Assembly: GCA_012512055.1 (NCBI GenBank)
Contig: JAAZEW010000178.1
Location: 1-21,774, forward strand
Origin: Bacillota bacterium
Lineage (GTDB): Bacteria > Bacillota_G > SHA-98 > UBA4971
Direction of reading: 5' to 3'
Length of the DNA stretch: 21,774 nt
Numbering within the stretch: the first letter of the stretch is position 1; every line of letters starts with the position of its first letter. Shown one piece after another: positions 1 to 7,070 of the stretch. The position numbers were made by a program, and so were the translations under genes. The notes beneath the pieces are model-generated. The model was not told the DNA's origin. It was given only the letters and a program-made list of their open reading frames with translations, and made no database searches.

Positions 1-2015
1 AGCTGGCTGTCTGTGTAGTGCTTCATGGTAATTGCCTTAGTGGAACAGGAAGCGCCGCATACACCGCAGCCTTTGCAGGCCACTTCAACGGATTTCGCCT
101 TAGGGCCTTTGTCAGTAAGCTCCACCTTTATAGCGCCGTACGGGCAAAGCATCTCGCAAAGCTTACACCCAATGCACAGATTATCGTCAATCACCGGGCC
201 CAGCGGGTCTATTTCAATGCTCTCTTTTGAACACGTCACCGCTGCCGCTGCCGCGGCTGCCCCTGCCTGGGCCACGCTATCCGGGATATCCTTAGGGAAC
301 TGTACGCATCCTGCGAGATAAATCCCGTCAATTGCAGTCTCAGCAGGACGCAACTTCGGATGCCCTTCCATTAAGAATCCGTCCTCACTGCGGGACAGGT
401 TCATCTTCTGGGCAAATTCCACAAGCCCGTCAGGGGGGGTAAGCCCTTGCGCCAGGACCACCATGTCAAAACTGAGATCAAGGATACACCCGGAATCAAG
501 GTCCTCTGACACAATCCTCAGGCATCCGTCGTCCTTTTCCTCAATCTCACCTGGCTTGCCTCGCAAGAATACGATACCTTCATGCCTCCCGCGCTGATAG
601 AACTCTTCAAATCCTTTCCCTGCGGTTCGCATGTCTATGTAGTAGACGTATACCTCTGCGTCAGGATACTTCTCCTTGACCATAAAAGCCTGTTTTGCCG
701 TGATCATACAGCACACCCTGGAGCAATAAGCTTTAGGATCTGTTGCTCCGGCCGGGGATCCCGTATCTTCATCAATTCTGTATTCTGCGCCGCCTGAAGC
801 CGGATTACGAGACCCGACACACTGTATGAACGCCACCCGCTCAGGAACCTGGCTGTCTCCCGGCCTCTTCAGCTTGCCGTAAGTAGGGCCGTCAGCGCAA
901 ATCAGCCTCTCAAAATCGAGGCCTGTTATTACGTTAGGAAATCTGCCGTACCCATACTGAGGCAAACCCCTGGGGTCATAAGGCTGAAACCCGGTAGCCA
1001 CGATGATTGCCCCTACTTCAATTGTCTCTACATAGGAAGCTTGGTCATATTCAATAGCCCCTCGCTCACAAACCGCCTGACATATCTTGCATTTACCCTG
1101 CGTAAGGTATCTGCAATTCTCTTCATCGATGACATAAGCAGGGGGAATCGCTTGGGGGAAGGGGATGTAGATTGCTTTTCGTGTTCCCATATTACGGTTG
1201 AATTCATCTTTCACTGTAACAGGGCATTTCGCTGTGCAGTCACCACACCCGACGCACTTTTCCTCATTTACGTAGCGCGGCTTCCTCCTTACCCGGACCC
1301 GGAAATCCCCCACTTGCCCTTCGACCTTCTCGATCTCAGAGTAGCTCAAAATCCTAATGTTCTCGCATTCGGCCACCTCGACCATTTTCGGCGAGAGGAT
1401 ACAGAGGCTACAGTCGAGAGTGGGAAAAGTCTTATCCAGCATAGCCATGTGGCCACCGATTGAAGGTTCTCTTTCCACAAGGTATGTTTTTATCCCCATG
1501 CCCCCTAAGTACAGAGAAGCAGAGATGCCTGCGACACCTCCGCCGACAACCATCACCTCAGGCACCACCCGGCCTTTGGTCCGCAGAAGGGGTTGAAGCA
1601 GCCTTGCCCTTGCCACAGAAGAACGCACAAGGTCTTTGGCCTTTTCGGTGGCAGCCTCATGGTTATCATAATGAACCCATGAGCAATGCTCCCTGATATT
1701 CGCCATTTCAAGCAAATGGGGATTGAGTCCTGACTTTTCCAAAAGAGTCCTGAATGTCTTTTCATGCAGCCTTGGTGAACACGAGGCGATGACTACACGG
1801 TTGAGCATAAATTCCTTGATGTCATCGGCAATGCCCTTCTGACCTACTTCACTACATGTGTAGCGGTTGTCTCTTACCACTACTACACCCTGGAGAAACC
1901 TCGCGCTCTCCCTCACCGCCTCGACGTCCACCACGCCTGCAATATTCAAACCGCAATGACAAACGTAAACGCCTATTCGCGCGTCAAATCCCGCATCTTG
2001 TAGCATGCTTGGCAT
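1..2015 (-). CDS. hdrA: HdrA-like FAD/iron-sulfur subunit (partial, 3' end off left edge)
   Basis: Subunit A of a CoB-CoM heterodisulfide reductase-type complex, the flavin and Fe-S hub of Hdr electron transfer, cytoplasmic. The frame gives 671 codons without a stop. Seen in order: a CHCG cysteine motif at residues ~19-22; a Rossmann FAD loop (GGGVAGI, ~158); the HdrA-typical CSLCILSPKM segment (~199); a 4Fe-4S motif CVGCGDCTAKC (~254); a further cysteine cluster KCKICQAVC (~309); and two C-terminal ferredoxin motifs, CIGCKLCEMLC (~614) and CKGCGVCGASC (~647). HdrA is normally ~650-680 residues, so only a few residues should be missing. The ATG at 2015 has AAGGA six bases upstream; an in-frame ATG at 2006 is less likely. 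It follows hdrB by 9 bases and is the last gene of gcvH-hdrC-hdrB-hdrA inside the window. HdrA proteins can bifurcate electrons, but the partner (for example an MvhD or MetFV gene) would lie left of the window and is not seen. Confidence 0.95.
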   Translation of the reverse strand, partial: MPSMLQDAGFDARIGVYVCHCGLNIAGVVDVEAVRESARFLQGVVVVRDNRYTCSEVGQKGIADDIKEFMLNRVVIASCSPRLHEKTFRTLLEKSGLNPHLLEMANIREHCSWVHYDNHEAATEKAKDLVRSSVARARLLQPLLRTKGRVVPEVMVVGGGVAGISASLYLGGMGIKTYLVEREPSIGGHMAMLDKTFPTLDCSLCILSPKMVEVAECENIRILSYSEIEKVEGQVGDFRVRVRRKPRYVNEEKCVGCGDCTAKCPVTVKDEFNRNMGTRKAIYIPFPQAIPPAYVIDEENCRYLTQGKCKICQAVCERGAIEYDQASYVETIEVGAIIVATGFQPYDPRGLPQYGYGRFPNVITGLDFERLICADGPTYGKLKRPGDSQVPERVAFIQCVGSRNPASGGAEYRIDEDTGSPAGATDPKAYCSRVCCMITAKQAFMVKEKYPDAEVYVYYIDMRTAGKGFEEFYQRGRHEGIVFLRGKPGEIEEKDDGCLRIVSEDLDSGCILDLSFDMVVLAQGLTPPDGLVEFAQKMNLSRSEDGFLMEGHPKLRPAETAIDGIYLAGCVQFPKDIPDSVAQAGAAAAAAAVTCSKESIEIDPLGPVIDDNLCIGCKLCEMLCPYGAIKVELTDKGPKAKSVEVACKGCGVCGASCSTKAITMKHYTDSQ

Positions 2016-2024
2016 GCACCGTCC

Positions 2025-2897
2025 TTATGAAATCTTTGCAAGCAATGCCCTGGGCCTAATAGGATTCTGCATCAGCCCGAGTTCTTCATGGCTGATTCCC
2101 ATTGCAAGCCCGAGAATCTGTGGATAGTAAAGGATAGGAAGGTCGTACTTGACACCGCGACCTGAGCCAATCTTCCGTTGATTCGCCCCGTACATCACTG
2201 AGCAAAACGGACAGATAAGGTTAATCGCATCTGCCCCTTGGCAACTGATGTCGTCCAATTTTGCCCTGGCCATAGAAAGCGCAGTTTCTTCGTCAACTCC
2301 AAGGATAGCTCCGCCACAACAGTCTTTCTTCGTCCGGTAGTCAACCGGCAGAGCACCGGTTACGGCCACAAGCCTGTCGAGAGACTCCGGCACTTCAGGA
2401 TGATCAAACCCATCGTATATTTCCGAGGGCTTCAGATAGTGACACCCATAATGAGATGCAATACTGAACATATCAAGAGGACGTTTCACAGCCTTCTTTA
2501 GGACTTCCAGTCCGATATCCTCATAGAGGACGCGCACAAAATGCTTCACCTTGACCTTACCTGAGTAATGCTTCCCCAGCATCCCTAAGCTTTTGCACGT
2601 CGCATCGAGCAAAGCCTCATTTGCAGCAAGTTCCCGGGACACTTCAGTCAGAACAGACGTGCATGCGCTGCAGAGAGTCAAGATATCCAATCCCCTCTCC
2701 TCTGCCAGCGCCAGGTTCCTGGCTGCCAGGAGATAAGCGGTTTCATGATGGACGGATTTTACGGGATACCCGCAACAACTGAATTCCGGGATATCCACAA
2801 GCTCAAGCCCGAGTTCTCCGGCCACTCGCTTGGCAGACAACTCATAACTTAAGTTTCTTACAGGCACTGTGCAACCTAAGAACACTGCCATCTTCAT
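2025..2897 (-). CDS. hdrB: HdrB-like subunit with two CCG cysteine-rich domains
   Basis: Subunit B of the heterodisulfide reductase-type complex, 290 residues, a normal length. Two CCG domains are visible: C9, C41-C42, C76 and C79 (C-x31-CC-x33-C-x2-C), and C152, C193-C194, C229 and C232 (C-x40-CC-x34-C-x2-C). In methanogen HdrB these cysteines bind the noncubane 4Fe-4S clusters that cleave the CoM-S-S-CoB disulfide. All ligands are present, so a disulfide- or thiol-active site is expected; the substrate in a bacterium is unknown. The ATG overlaps the hdrC stop as ATGA (2894-2897), a sign of translational coupling. No membrane segment is seen, so the protein is soluble. Confidence 0.94.
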   Translation of the reverse strand: MKMAVFLGCTVPVRNLSYELSAKRVAGELGLELVDIPEFSCCGYPVKSVHHETAYLLAARNLALAEERGLDILTLCSACTSVLTEVSRELAANEALLDATCKSLGMLGKHYSGKVKVKHFVRVLYEDIGLEVLKKAVKRPLDMFSIASHYGCHYLKPSEIYDGFDHPEVPESLDRLVAVTGALPVDYRTKKDCCGGAILGVDEETALSMARAKLDDISCQGADAINLICPFCSVMYGANQRKIGSGRGVKYDLPILYYPQILGLAMGISHEELGLMQNPIRPRALLAKIS

Positions 2898-3427
2898 GAC
2901 TTACCACCCGCCCCGCTGGAAAGTAGGTCAGCGAGCCCGGTTATCCCATATATCTCAGCAACCTCCGGGCAACCCTGGGGGAGCTCCTTAAGGCCCCAAT
3001 CAGTACGTTTTTCATTTGCCAGCTCGTCGACTTCATACAACCGGCCGTATCCTGCAATGAGTTCAGCCTGTGCTCGAAAAGCGGGATGGATGTATCCTTC
3101 CCTTACGGCAATGTTCTTCAGAGCATTCATGACCTCAGGTATCCTAACATCCTGGGGACATCGTTCGTGACACGTATAGCACGTAGCGCACAGCCAGATG
3201 AAATCACCGGAGAGAACCCTCTCCCTCATCCCCAAGATCACCATTCTGATTATCTTGCGGGGGTTGTACTTGCTGTCAAGCTCCGCTACTTTGCACCCGG
3301 AAGTGCATGTGCCACACTGGAAACAGTACTTGATATTCTCTCCGCCGGGTTCCCGTGCAACCTCATACTTAAACTTCGGGTCCAGGACGGTTACGACAGG
3401 GATATCCCTCTTCTGGGCAGACTCCAT
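2894..3427 (-). CDS. hdrC: HdrC-like 2x[4Fe-4S] subunit
   Basis: Electron-transfer subunit C of the Hdr-type complex, 177 residues. It has two classical 4Fe-4S motifs: C35-x2-C38-x2-C41-x3-C45 (CFQCGTCTSGC) and C80-x2-C83-x2-C86-x3-C90 (CATCYTCHERC). HdrC normally relays electrons between HdrA and HdrB. I chose the ATG at 3427 because AAGGAGG sits nine bases upstream; the longer frame from a TTG at 3451 would put that site inside the gene. It follows the H-protein gene by 33 bases and overlaps hdrB by 4. There is no transmembrane helix, so this is the soluble HdrC type rather than an HdrE/DsrM-like fusion. Confidence 0.94.
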   Translation of the reverse strand: MESAQKRDIPVVTVLDPKFKYEVAREPGGENIKYCFQCGTCTSGCKVAELDSKYNPRKIIRMVILGMRERVLSGDFIWLCATCYTCHERCPQDVRIPEVMNALKNIAVREGYIHPAFRAQAELIAGYGRLYEVDELANEKRTDWGLKELPQGCPEVAEIYGITGLADLLSSGAGGKS

Positions 3428-3460
3428 TACATGAGCCCTCCTTCCAGTCAAAAGCAGCAG

Positions 3461-3877
3461 TTACCCAGCATGTTTCTTAATCTCTTCTTCCAGCCAGCTC
3501 ACTGCTTCCTCCCCTTGCAGGAGGTTGGACAATTCATCGGGATCCTCCATTCTAATCTTCAGAACCCAGCCCTCGCCGTACGGGTCTGTATTCAGAAGTG
3601 TGGGGTCGTCCTCCAAATCTTCATTGACTTCAATAACTTCACCGCTGACAATTGCGTATATCCGGCCCACCCATTTCCCCGATTCCACTGACGCAATGGC
3701 TTTGCCCTGTGTTACCTGCTTCCCCTCAATAGGCAGATCCACTGAAACGAAGTCTTTGGCAAGTTTCTGGGCAAAGTCATTGAGCCCGACCGTAATAATG
3801 TTTTCTTCGACTTTGCCCCAAGTGTGGTTACGGTCATAATACAGTTCATCCGGAAGTAGATATCCCTGGACCTCCAA
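3461..3877 (-). CDS. Lipoyl H-protein (GcvH-like) linked to hdrCBA
   Basis: A lipoate-carrying protein of the glycine-cleavage H family, 138 residues from the TTG at 3877. The family pattern is clear: an HTW segment (~18-20), the V-x-L-P-x-x-G turn (~46-52), the lipoylation loop ESGKWVG with the acceptor lysine at ~68, then VSGEVIEVN and a GEGW-L-KI stretch. The TTG start is preceded by GGAGGTGA five bases away; a GTG at 3904 opens the same frame with no such site. A classic H protein shuttles aminomethyl groups between GcvP, GcvT and GcvL, yet none of these is in the window. Instead it leads hdrC-hdrB-hdrA on the same strand. LbpA, the lipoate-binding protein of the sulfur-oxidising sHdr pathway, is an H-protein relative encoded beside Hdr-like genes, so a similar carrier role is possible but inferred. 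I leave the symbol empty because GcvH function is not shown. Confidence 0.9.
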   Translation of the reverse strand: MEVQGYLLPDELYYDRNHTWGKVEENIITVGLNDFAQKLAKDFVSVDLPIEGKQVTQGKAIASVESGKWVGRIYAIVSGEVIEVNEDLEDDPTLLNTDPYGEGWVLKIRMEDPDELSNLLQGEEAVSWLEEEIKKHAG

Positions 3878-4023
3878 AACTGTCACCTCCGAATTTTCAT
3901 GCACTTCTGTATGAATGCGTAGTCATTGGAATTTTCTACGTTATCTGCTCAATTTCCTTCCTAACAGTAGGCTAATTTTCTCAAATGAACGAGCCACAAG
4001 GGTTTACGGAAATTTATAGGGAT

Positions 4024-4602
4024 CTAGCTGCTCTTTTGACCGAGGAGGTATCTTAGGCCGTATCCGGCCAGGCTCAAGATAAGCAAAGCCCAACCGAATC
4101 TGGTCAGGTATCTGCCTACCAGAGGTGCATCAACCAACAGCTTAGTAAGGCCGAACGACCATGCGCCTGCCCAAAGAAGATCCGCAAGAAAGAGAATTCG
4201 GAGGGTGCTCGAGGCATCCCGTCCGGATAAGCCAAGCATCCAAAACACCTGACTGTAGCCTACGCCTATCCAGCGAAGCAGGAGGAGAGCAGGGTCAAAG
4301 GATCTGTCTTGGGCGCTACTCAACCTAATACGTGAAACCGCCCTTAAGATACCGGGGTAACGCCTGACTATAGTGTTCCAAAAAGAATGTCCAAATTGCC
4401 TGAAGACTGCATAGCACATGGCGTGACCGGCTACGGTGAAGAAACTCACGAACAAGCCGGCAAATAGCCATGACCAGCCATTGTCATGCGCCGCACCGGC
4501 AAGAAAACCAAACATGGCCGGCGATGAGATGGGGACTCCGCCGGCCATGAGAAGGAACCCTATACCTATGAGCATCATTGCTCTTGACGACTCACCTAGC
4601 AT
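4024..4602 (-). CDS. Multi-pass membrane protein, distantly DedA/VTT-like
   Basis: A 192-residue, strongly hydrophobic protein with about five predicted membrane segments (roughly residues 8-35, 42-70, 105-125, 130-155 and 165-188, judged by eye), separated by short basic loops such as VRRYPGILRAVSRIR. The overall size and a loop running from an LLLLRWIGVGYS segment to LGLSGRDASS faintly recall DedA/VTT family membrane proteins, but the diagnostic motifs are not clean, so the family call is tentative. The start is uncertain: the ATG at 4602 has no good ribosome site, and ATG-ATG codons at residues 9-10 follow a GGTGAG about 12 bases upstream. It lies 170 bases downstream of the PPi-type phosphofructokinase and 146 bases upstream of the H-protein gene, so it may belong to neither operon. 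Confidence 0.7.
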   Translation of the reverse strand: MLGESSRAMMLIGIGFLLMAGGVPISSPAMFGFLAGAAHDNGWSWLFAGLFVSFFTVAGHAMCYAVFRQFGHSFWNTIVRRYPGILRAVSRIRLSSAQDRSFDPALLLLRWIGVGYSQVFWMLGLSGRDASSTLRILFLADLLWAGAWSFGLTKLLVDAPLVGRYLTRFGWALLILSLAGYGLRYLLGQKSS

Positions 4603-4772
4603 ATTAGTGGGATAGCACCATCGCTTCTTTGCCCACAGGTCTTCAACATAAGGTCATCACGACAGTCCGTCTTGCCGTTCATCTCAGGTCACGCTATGAT
4701 GAACCGTGCTGTCACTACACAGTCCAGATTTTCCCGAGATTCACGATGATCCCTGACGCCTATATCCGGAGC

Positions 4773-5813
4773 CTACTTGAACAATGTCATCGCATCTTTA
4801 TAGAGCGACTCAGGAACTGTCTTAATCTTGGCAGTCGCTTCAGTCAGGTCCACAACTCTTATCTCTCCCCCGAGGAAAGTAGGCATCTTGCCGAATTCAC
4901 CTTTATGGACAAGATCCATGGCTGCCATACCCAGACGAGTGGCGTAGTATCTGTCAGTTACAGTAGGAGAACCTCCACGTTGGATGTGGCCAATCACTGC
5001 TACCCTGGTCTCAATTCCGGTTCTCTTTTCGATTTCCTGGCCTATAACATGCCCTATTCCGCGGAGTCCTAATCTGACATGCCCGAACGCGTCAACCTCT
5101 TCTTCTGCGTCATCCTCTATACCGGGCAACTCAACACCTTCGGAAACCACAACGACACCGTAACGTTTTCCTGACTCTCTCAGTTTCACAAGGTGCTCAC
5201 ACATAGCATCAATATCAGGCTTCACCTCGGGGATTAGCACCCAATCGGCTCCGCCTGCGATAGCGGTATCGAGCGCTACCCACCCTGCATATCTCCCCAT
5301 GACTTCAAGAACCATCACGCGTCTGTGTGACCTTGCAGTATCGCGCAACCTCTCTACAGCATCCACTGCAACTGTAACGGCAGTGTCAAATCCAATGCAA
5401 TAATCAGTAAGGTTCACGTCATTATCCATGGTCTTCGGAACTCCGACACACGGAACTCCGAGTCTGCTAAGTCCTGATGCCACGCCGAGGGTGTCATCCC
5501 CGCCTATGGCGACTATCGCGTCGAGGCCGAGGTGTTTTACATTGGTTTTGCACTTCTGGACATCCCCTTCTTTCTTAAAGGGGTTAGTTCGGGATGATCC
5601 CAACATTGTACCGCCTATGGATATCACTTCGCGGACATCGTCAACACCGATAGGCTCTGCAACACCATTCACTAAGCCTTTCCAGCCTTCCTGTATTCCA
5701 AGGACTTCATAACCGTAGTCCGCAGCCCTCATAACAACACCACGAATGGCAGCATTAAGACCGGATGAGTCTCCGCCGCCGGTTAAAACACCTATCCTCT
5801 TAATCTCAGTCAT
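4773..5813 (-). CDS. pfp: Phosphofructokinase, PPi-type signature
   Basis: Phosphorylates fructose 6-phosphate to fructose 1,6-bisphosphate (reversibly if PPi-dependent). From the ATG at 5813 it is 346 residues, starting MTEIKRIGVLTGGGD. Two donor-selecting positions point to pyrophosphate: GGDD at 104-107, where ATP enzymes have GGDG, and PKTMDND at 126-132, where ATP enzymes have PGTIDND; Asp and Lys at these places are the established PPi-PFK signature. The fructose-phosphate loops MGRYAGW and IQRGGSPTVTDR are present. Start codon choice is uncertain: a TTG at 5855 and an ATG at 5825 open the same frame, but AGAAGGG lies 12 bases before 5813 and directly abuts 5825. It follows fba by 126 bases on the same strand. 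An ATP- or mixed-donor enzyme of PFK group III cannot be excluded without assay. Confidence 0.9.
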   Translation of the reverse strand: MTEIKRIGVLTGGGDSSGLNAAIRGVVMRAADYGYEVLGIQEGWKGLVNGVAEPIGVDDVREVISIGGTMLGSSRTNPFKKEGDVQKCKTNVKHLGLDAIVAIGGDDTLGVASGLSRLGVPCVGVPKTMDNDVNLTDYCIGFDTAVTVAVDAVERLRDTARSHRRVMVLEVMGRYAGWVALDTAIAGGADWVLIPEVKPDIDAMCEHLVKLRESGKRYGVVVVSEGVELPGIEDDAEEEVDAFGHVRLGLRGIGHVIGQEIEKRTGIETRVAVIGHIQRGGSPTVTDRYYATRLGMAAMDLVHKGEFGKMPTFLGGEIRVVDLTEATAKIKTVPESLYKDAMTLFK

Positions 5814-5939
5814 GTATGATATCATCCCTTCTACTTGCTTGCTCCGGTCATTCAATGCATGCGACCCCGGAGCCCATCTTATGTCGTCAGGTTCTGATTC
5901 CTATCCCTTTGCCGCTCCGTGTTTCGACGCATTAACGCA

Positions 5940-6791
5940 TTAAGCCTTGCCGGAACAGCCGAACAGCCTCATCTTCGCCTTAATGGCTTCCTTCATATAT
6001 TCCCTGCCCACCCCGGCAATTCTCCTGGGGTCTATCTCATCAGGTTTCTTTGCCAAAGCATCATGTATACCTCTGGTAAATGCCTTGTTTAGCTCTGTCG
6101 CTATGTTAATCTTGCATATCCCTGCTTTGATTCCCACTTCATACCCTTCGTCCGTAACACCTGACGCTCCATGGAGGACCAGGGGCACACCGGTAAGTTC
6201 CGCGATTCTCTTTGTCCTCTCCACATCAATCTTGGCAGCCTGCGATGTCATTTTGTGGACGCTTCCAACTGCTACAGCCAGGAAGTCAACACCGGTCTCA
6301 TCAACGAACTTCTTAGCCTCATCGGGATCGGTCATGAGCGCCTCGACTTCTTCCCATGTCACGTTACCTGCAGTAGGCACCTGCCCGAGTTCAGCTTCAA
6401 CCGGCACGCCGACGACGTGCGCCATCTCTACGATTTGCCGCGTAATGGCAGCATTTTTGTCATACGGAAGCTTGGAGCCGTCAAACATAAGAGACGTGAA
6501 GCCCGCCCTCAGACATCTGACATTCTGCTCGTAACTCGTGCCGTGATCAAGGTGCAGCACCACAGGGACTGTCGCAGCTTCTGCTGCCGTGCTCACCATA
6601 GCGACGATCATATCCAGGCCCGCATAGTTGATAGCCCCTTGACTTGCCTGAAGTATTACAGGGGCTTTCTCCTCCTCAGCAGCGTCAATAATCGCCTGGA
6701 CATACTCCAGGTTGTTGGCGTTAAATGCGCCTACTGCATACCCTTCTGCCTGTGCTTTCTTCAGGACTTCTTTACTTGTGACTAATGGCAT
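5940..6791 (-). CDS. fba: Class II fructose-1,6-bisphosphate aldolase
   Basis: Zinc-dependent reversible cleavage of fructose 1,6-bisphosphate to dihydroxyacetone phosphate and glyceraldehyde 3-phosphate, cytosolic. At 283 residues it has the usual length for the shorter class II (FbaA/GatY-like) subgroup. Active-site elements are visible: HLDHGTS with catalytic D82 and zinc ligand H83, EAELGQV with E134, GSVHK with H179 and VLHGASGV with H207. The DHAP phosphate loops GSVHKMTSQ and NIATELN also fit. The GatY/KbaY tagatose-bisphosphate aldolases share these motifs, but the neighbouring pfk and pyk genes favour the glycolytic substrate. The ATG at 6791 has GGAGGAG seven bases upstream. A promoter candidate and an inverted-repeat leader lie just upstream (see 6834-6862 and 6841-6917), so it probably has its own transcription start despite following pyk. 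Confidence 0.96.
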   Translation of the reverse strand: MPLVTSKEVLKKAQAEGYAVGAFNANNLEYVQAIIDAAEEEKAPVILQASQGAINYAGLDMIVAMVSTAAEAATVPVVLHLDHGTSYEQNVRCLRAGFTSLMFDGSKLPYDKNAAITRQIVEMAHVVGVPVEAELGQVPTAGNVTWEEVEALMTDPDEAKKFVDETGVDFLAVAVGSVHKMTSQAAKIDVERTKRIAELTGVPLVLHGASGVTDEGYEVGIKAGICKINIATELNKAFTRGIHDALAKKPDEIDPRRIAGVGREYMKEAIKAKMRLFGCSGKA

Positions 6792-6833
6792 GGTTTAGCT
6801 CCTCCTTTATATGCTTATCACCTTACACTCTTC

Positions 6834-6862
6834 TATATATCCGGCGTGTCCCATTACGTGAA
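6834..6862 (-). promoter_or_regulatory. Candidate sigma-A promoter of fba
   Basis: On the minus strand, TTCACG (6862-6857) and TATATA (6839-6834) are separated by 17 bases, a vegetative-type promoter with 4/6 matches in each box. Transcription would begin near 6827, leaving a ~36-base leader to the fba ATG. One arm of the TGTCCCA inverted repeat (6846-6853) lies in the spacer, so a repressor bound there could block it. Boxes read by eye; no expression evidence. Confidence 0.5.
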
Positions 6863-6917
6863 CCACTGAATTCCGCTCCGCTTTTTCTCACTCGTGGGAC
6901 ACTTTGCATCCCGCCGG
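6841..6917 (-). repeat. Nested inverted repeat upstream of fba
   Basis: Two perfect inverted pairs are nested: GTGTCCCA at 6846-6853 with TGGGACAC at 6895-6902 (41-base spacer), and CCGGC at 6841-6845 with GCCGG at 6913-6917. The inner arms are directly next to the outer arm on one side and 10 bases away on the other. The pair could fold in an RNA started further upstream (for example pyk read-through) or act as two half-operators flanking the fba promoter. It fits no riboswitch class I recognise. Confidence 0.55.
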
Positions 6918-6934
6918 GTCGCTATTACGCCAGG

Positions 6935-6968
6935 AAAAACGCGCCGGTTTCTCTCCCCACCACGCGTT
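6935..6968 (-). terminator. Candidate terminator in the pyk-fba gap
   Basis: On the minus strand AACGCG (6968-6963) can pair with CGCGTT (6944-6938 region), with an inner GGT/ACC helix, followed directly by a run of five T (6939-6935). The helix is imperfect and its loop is large, so this is a moderate candidate for ending transcription from pyk, ~100 bases past the pyk stop. Confidence 0.4.
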
Positions 6969-7043
6969 CAAAATCCAGTGCTGTCACCTATTACAATATA
7001 TCATTTACTCAACAAGTTCATCTATTCTACACGGCGCTTCATA

Positions 7044-7062
7044 TTCCTGCATAAAGCAGGAA
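7044..7062. repeat. Inverted repeat just after pyk
   Basis: TTCCTGC at 7044-7050 and GCAGGAA at 7056-7062 form a perfect 7-bp hairpin with a five-base loop, nine bases after the pyk stop (minus sense). No T-run follows in the direction of pyk transcription, so it is not a standard terminator; it could be a mRNA 3'-end stabiliser or a dispersed intergenic element. A related GCAGGA/TCCTGC pair covers the dnaE -35 box at 15202-15218. Confidence 0.6.
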
Positions 7063-7070
7063 AACTACCC

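Noticed and set aside
3086..3691. 201-codon open frame on the plus strand
   Set aside because: It lies antisense to hdrC and the H-protein gene, both with full family motifs; no ribosome site and no recognisable protein.
3878..4023. Glycine riboswitch in front of the H-protein gene
   Set aside because: The 146-base gap shows no glycine aptamer core, no strong hairpin and no clear promoter.
4603..4772. Possible RNA or promoter in the gap after the PPi-type PFK
   Set aside because: I found no terminator stem, convincing promoter boxes or known RNA motif in these 170 bases.
6171..6785. 204-codon plus-strand frame
   Set aside because: Antisense shadow of fba, whose active-site residues are all intact.
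7044..7062. Intrinsic terminator of pyk
   Set aside because: The hairpin is good, but no T-run follows in the pyk direction; the better candidate is at 6935-6968.
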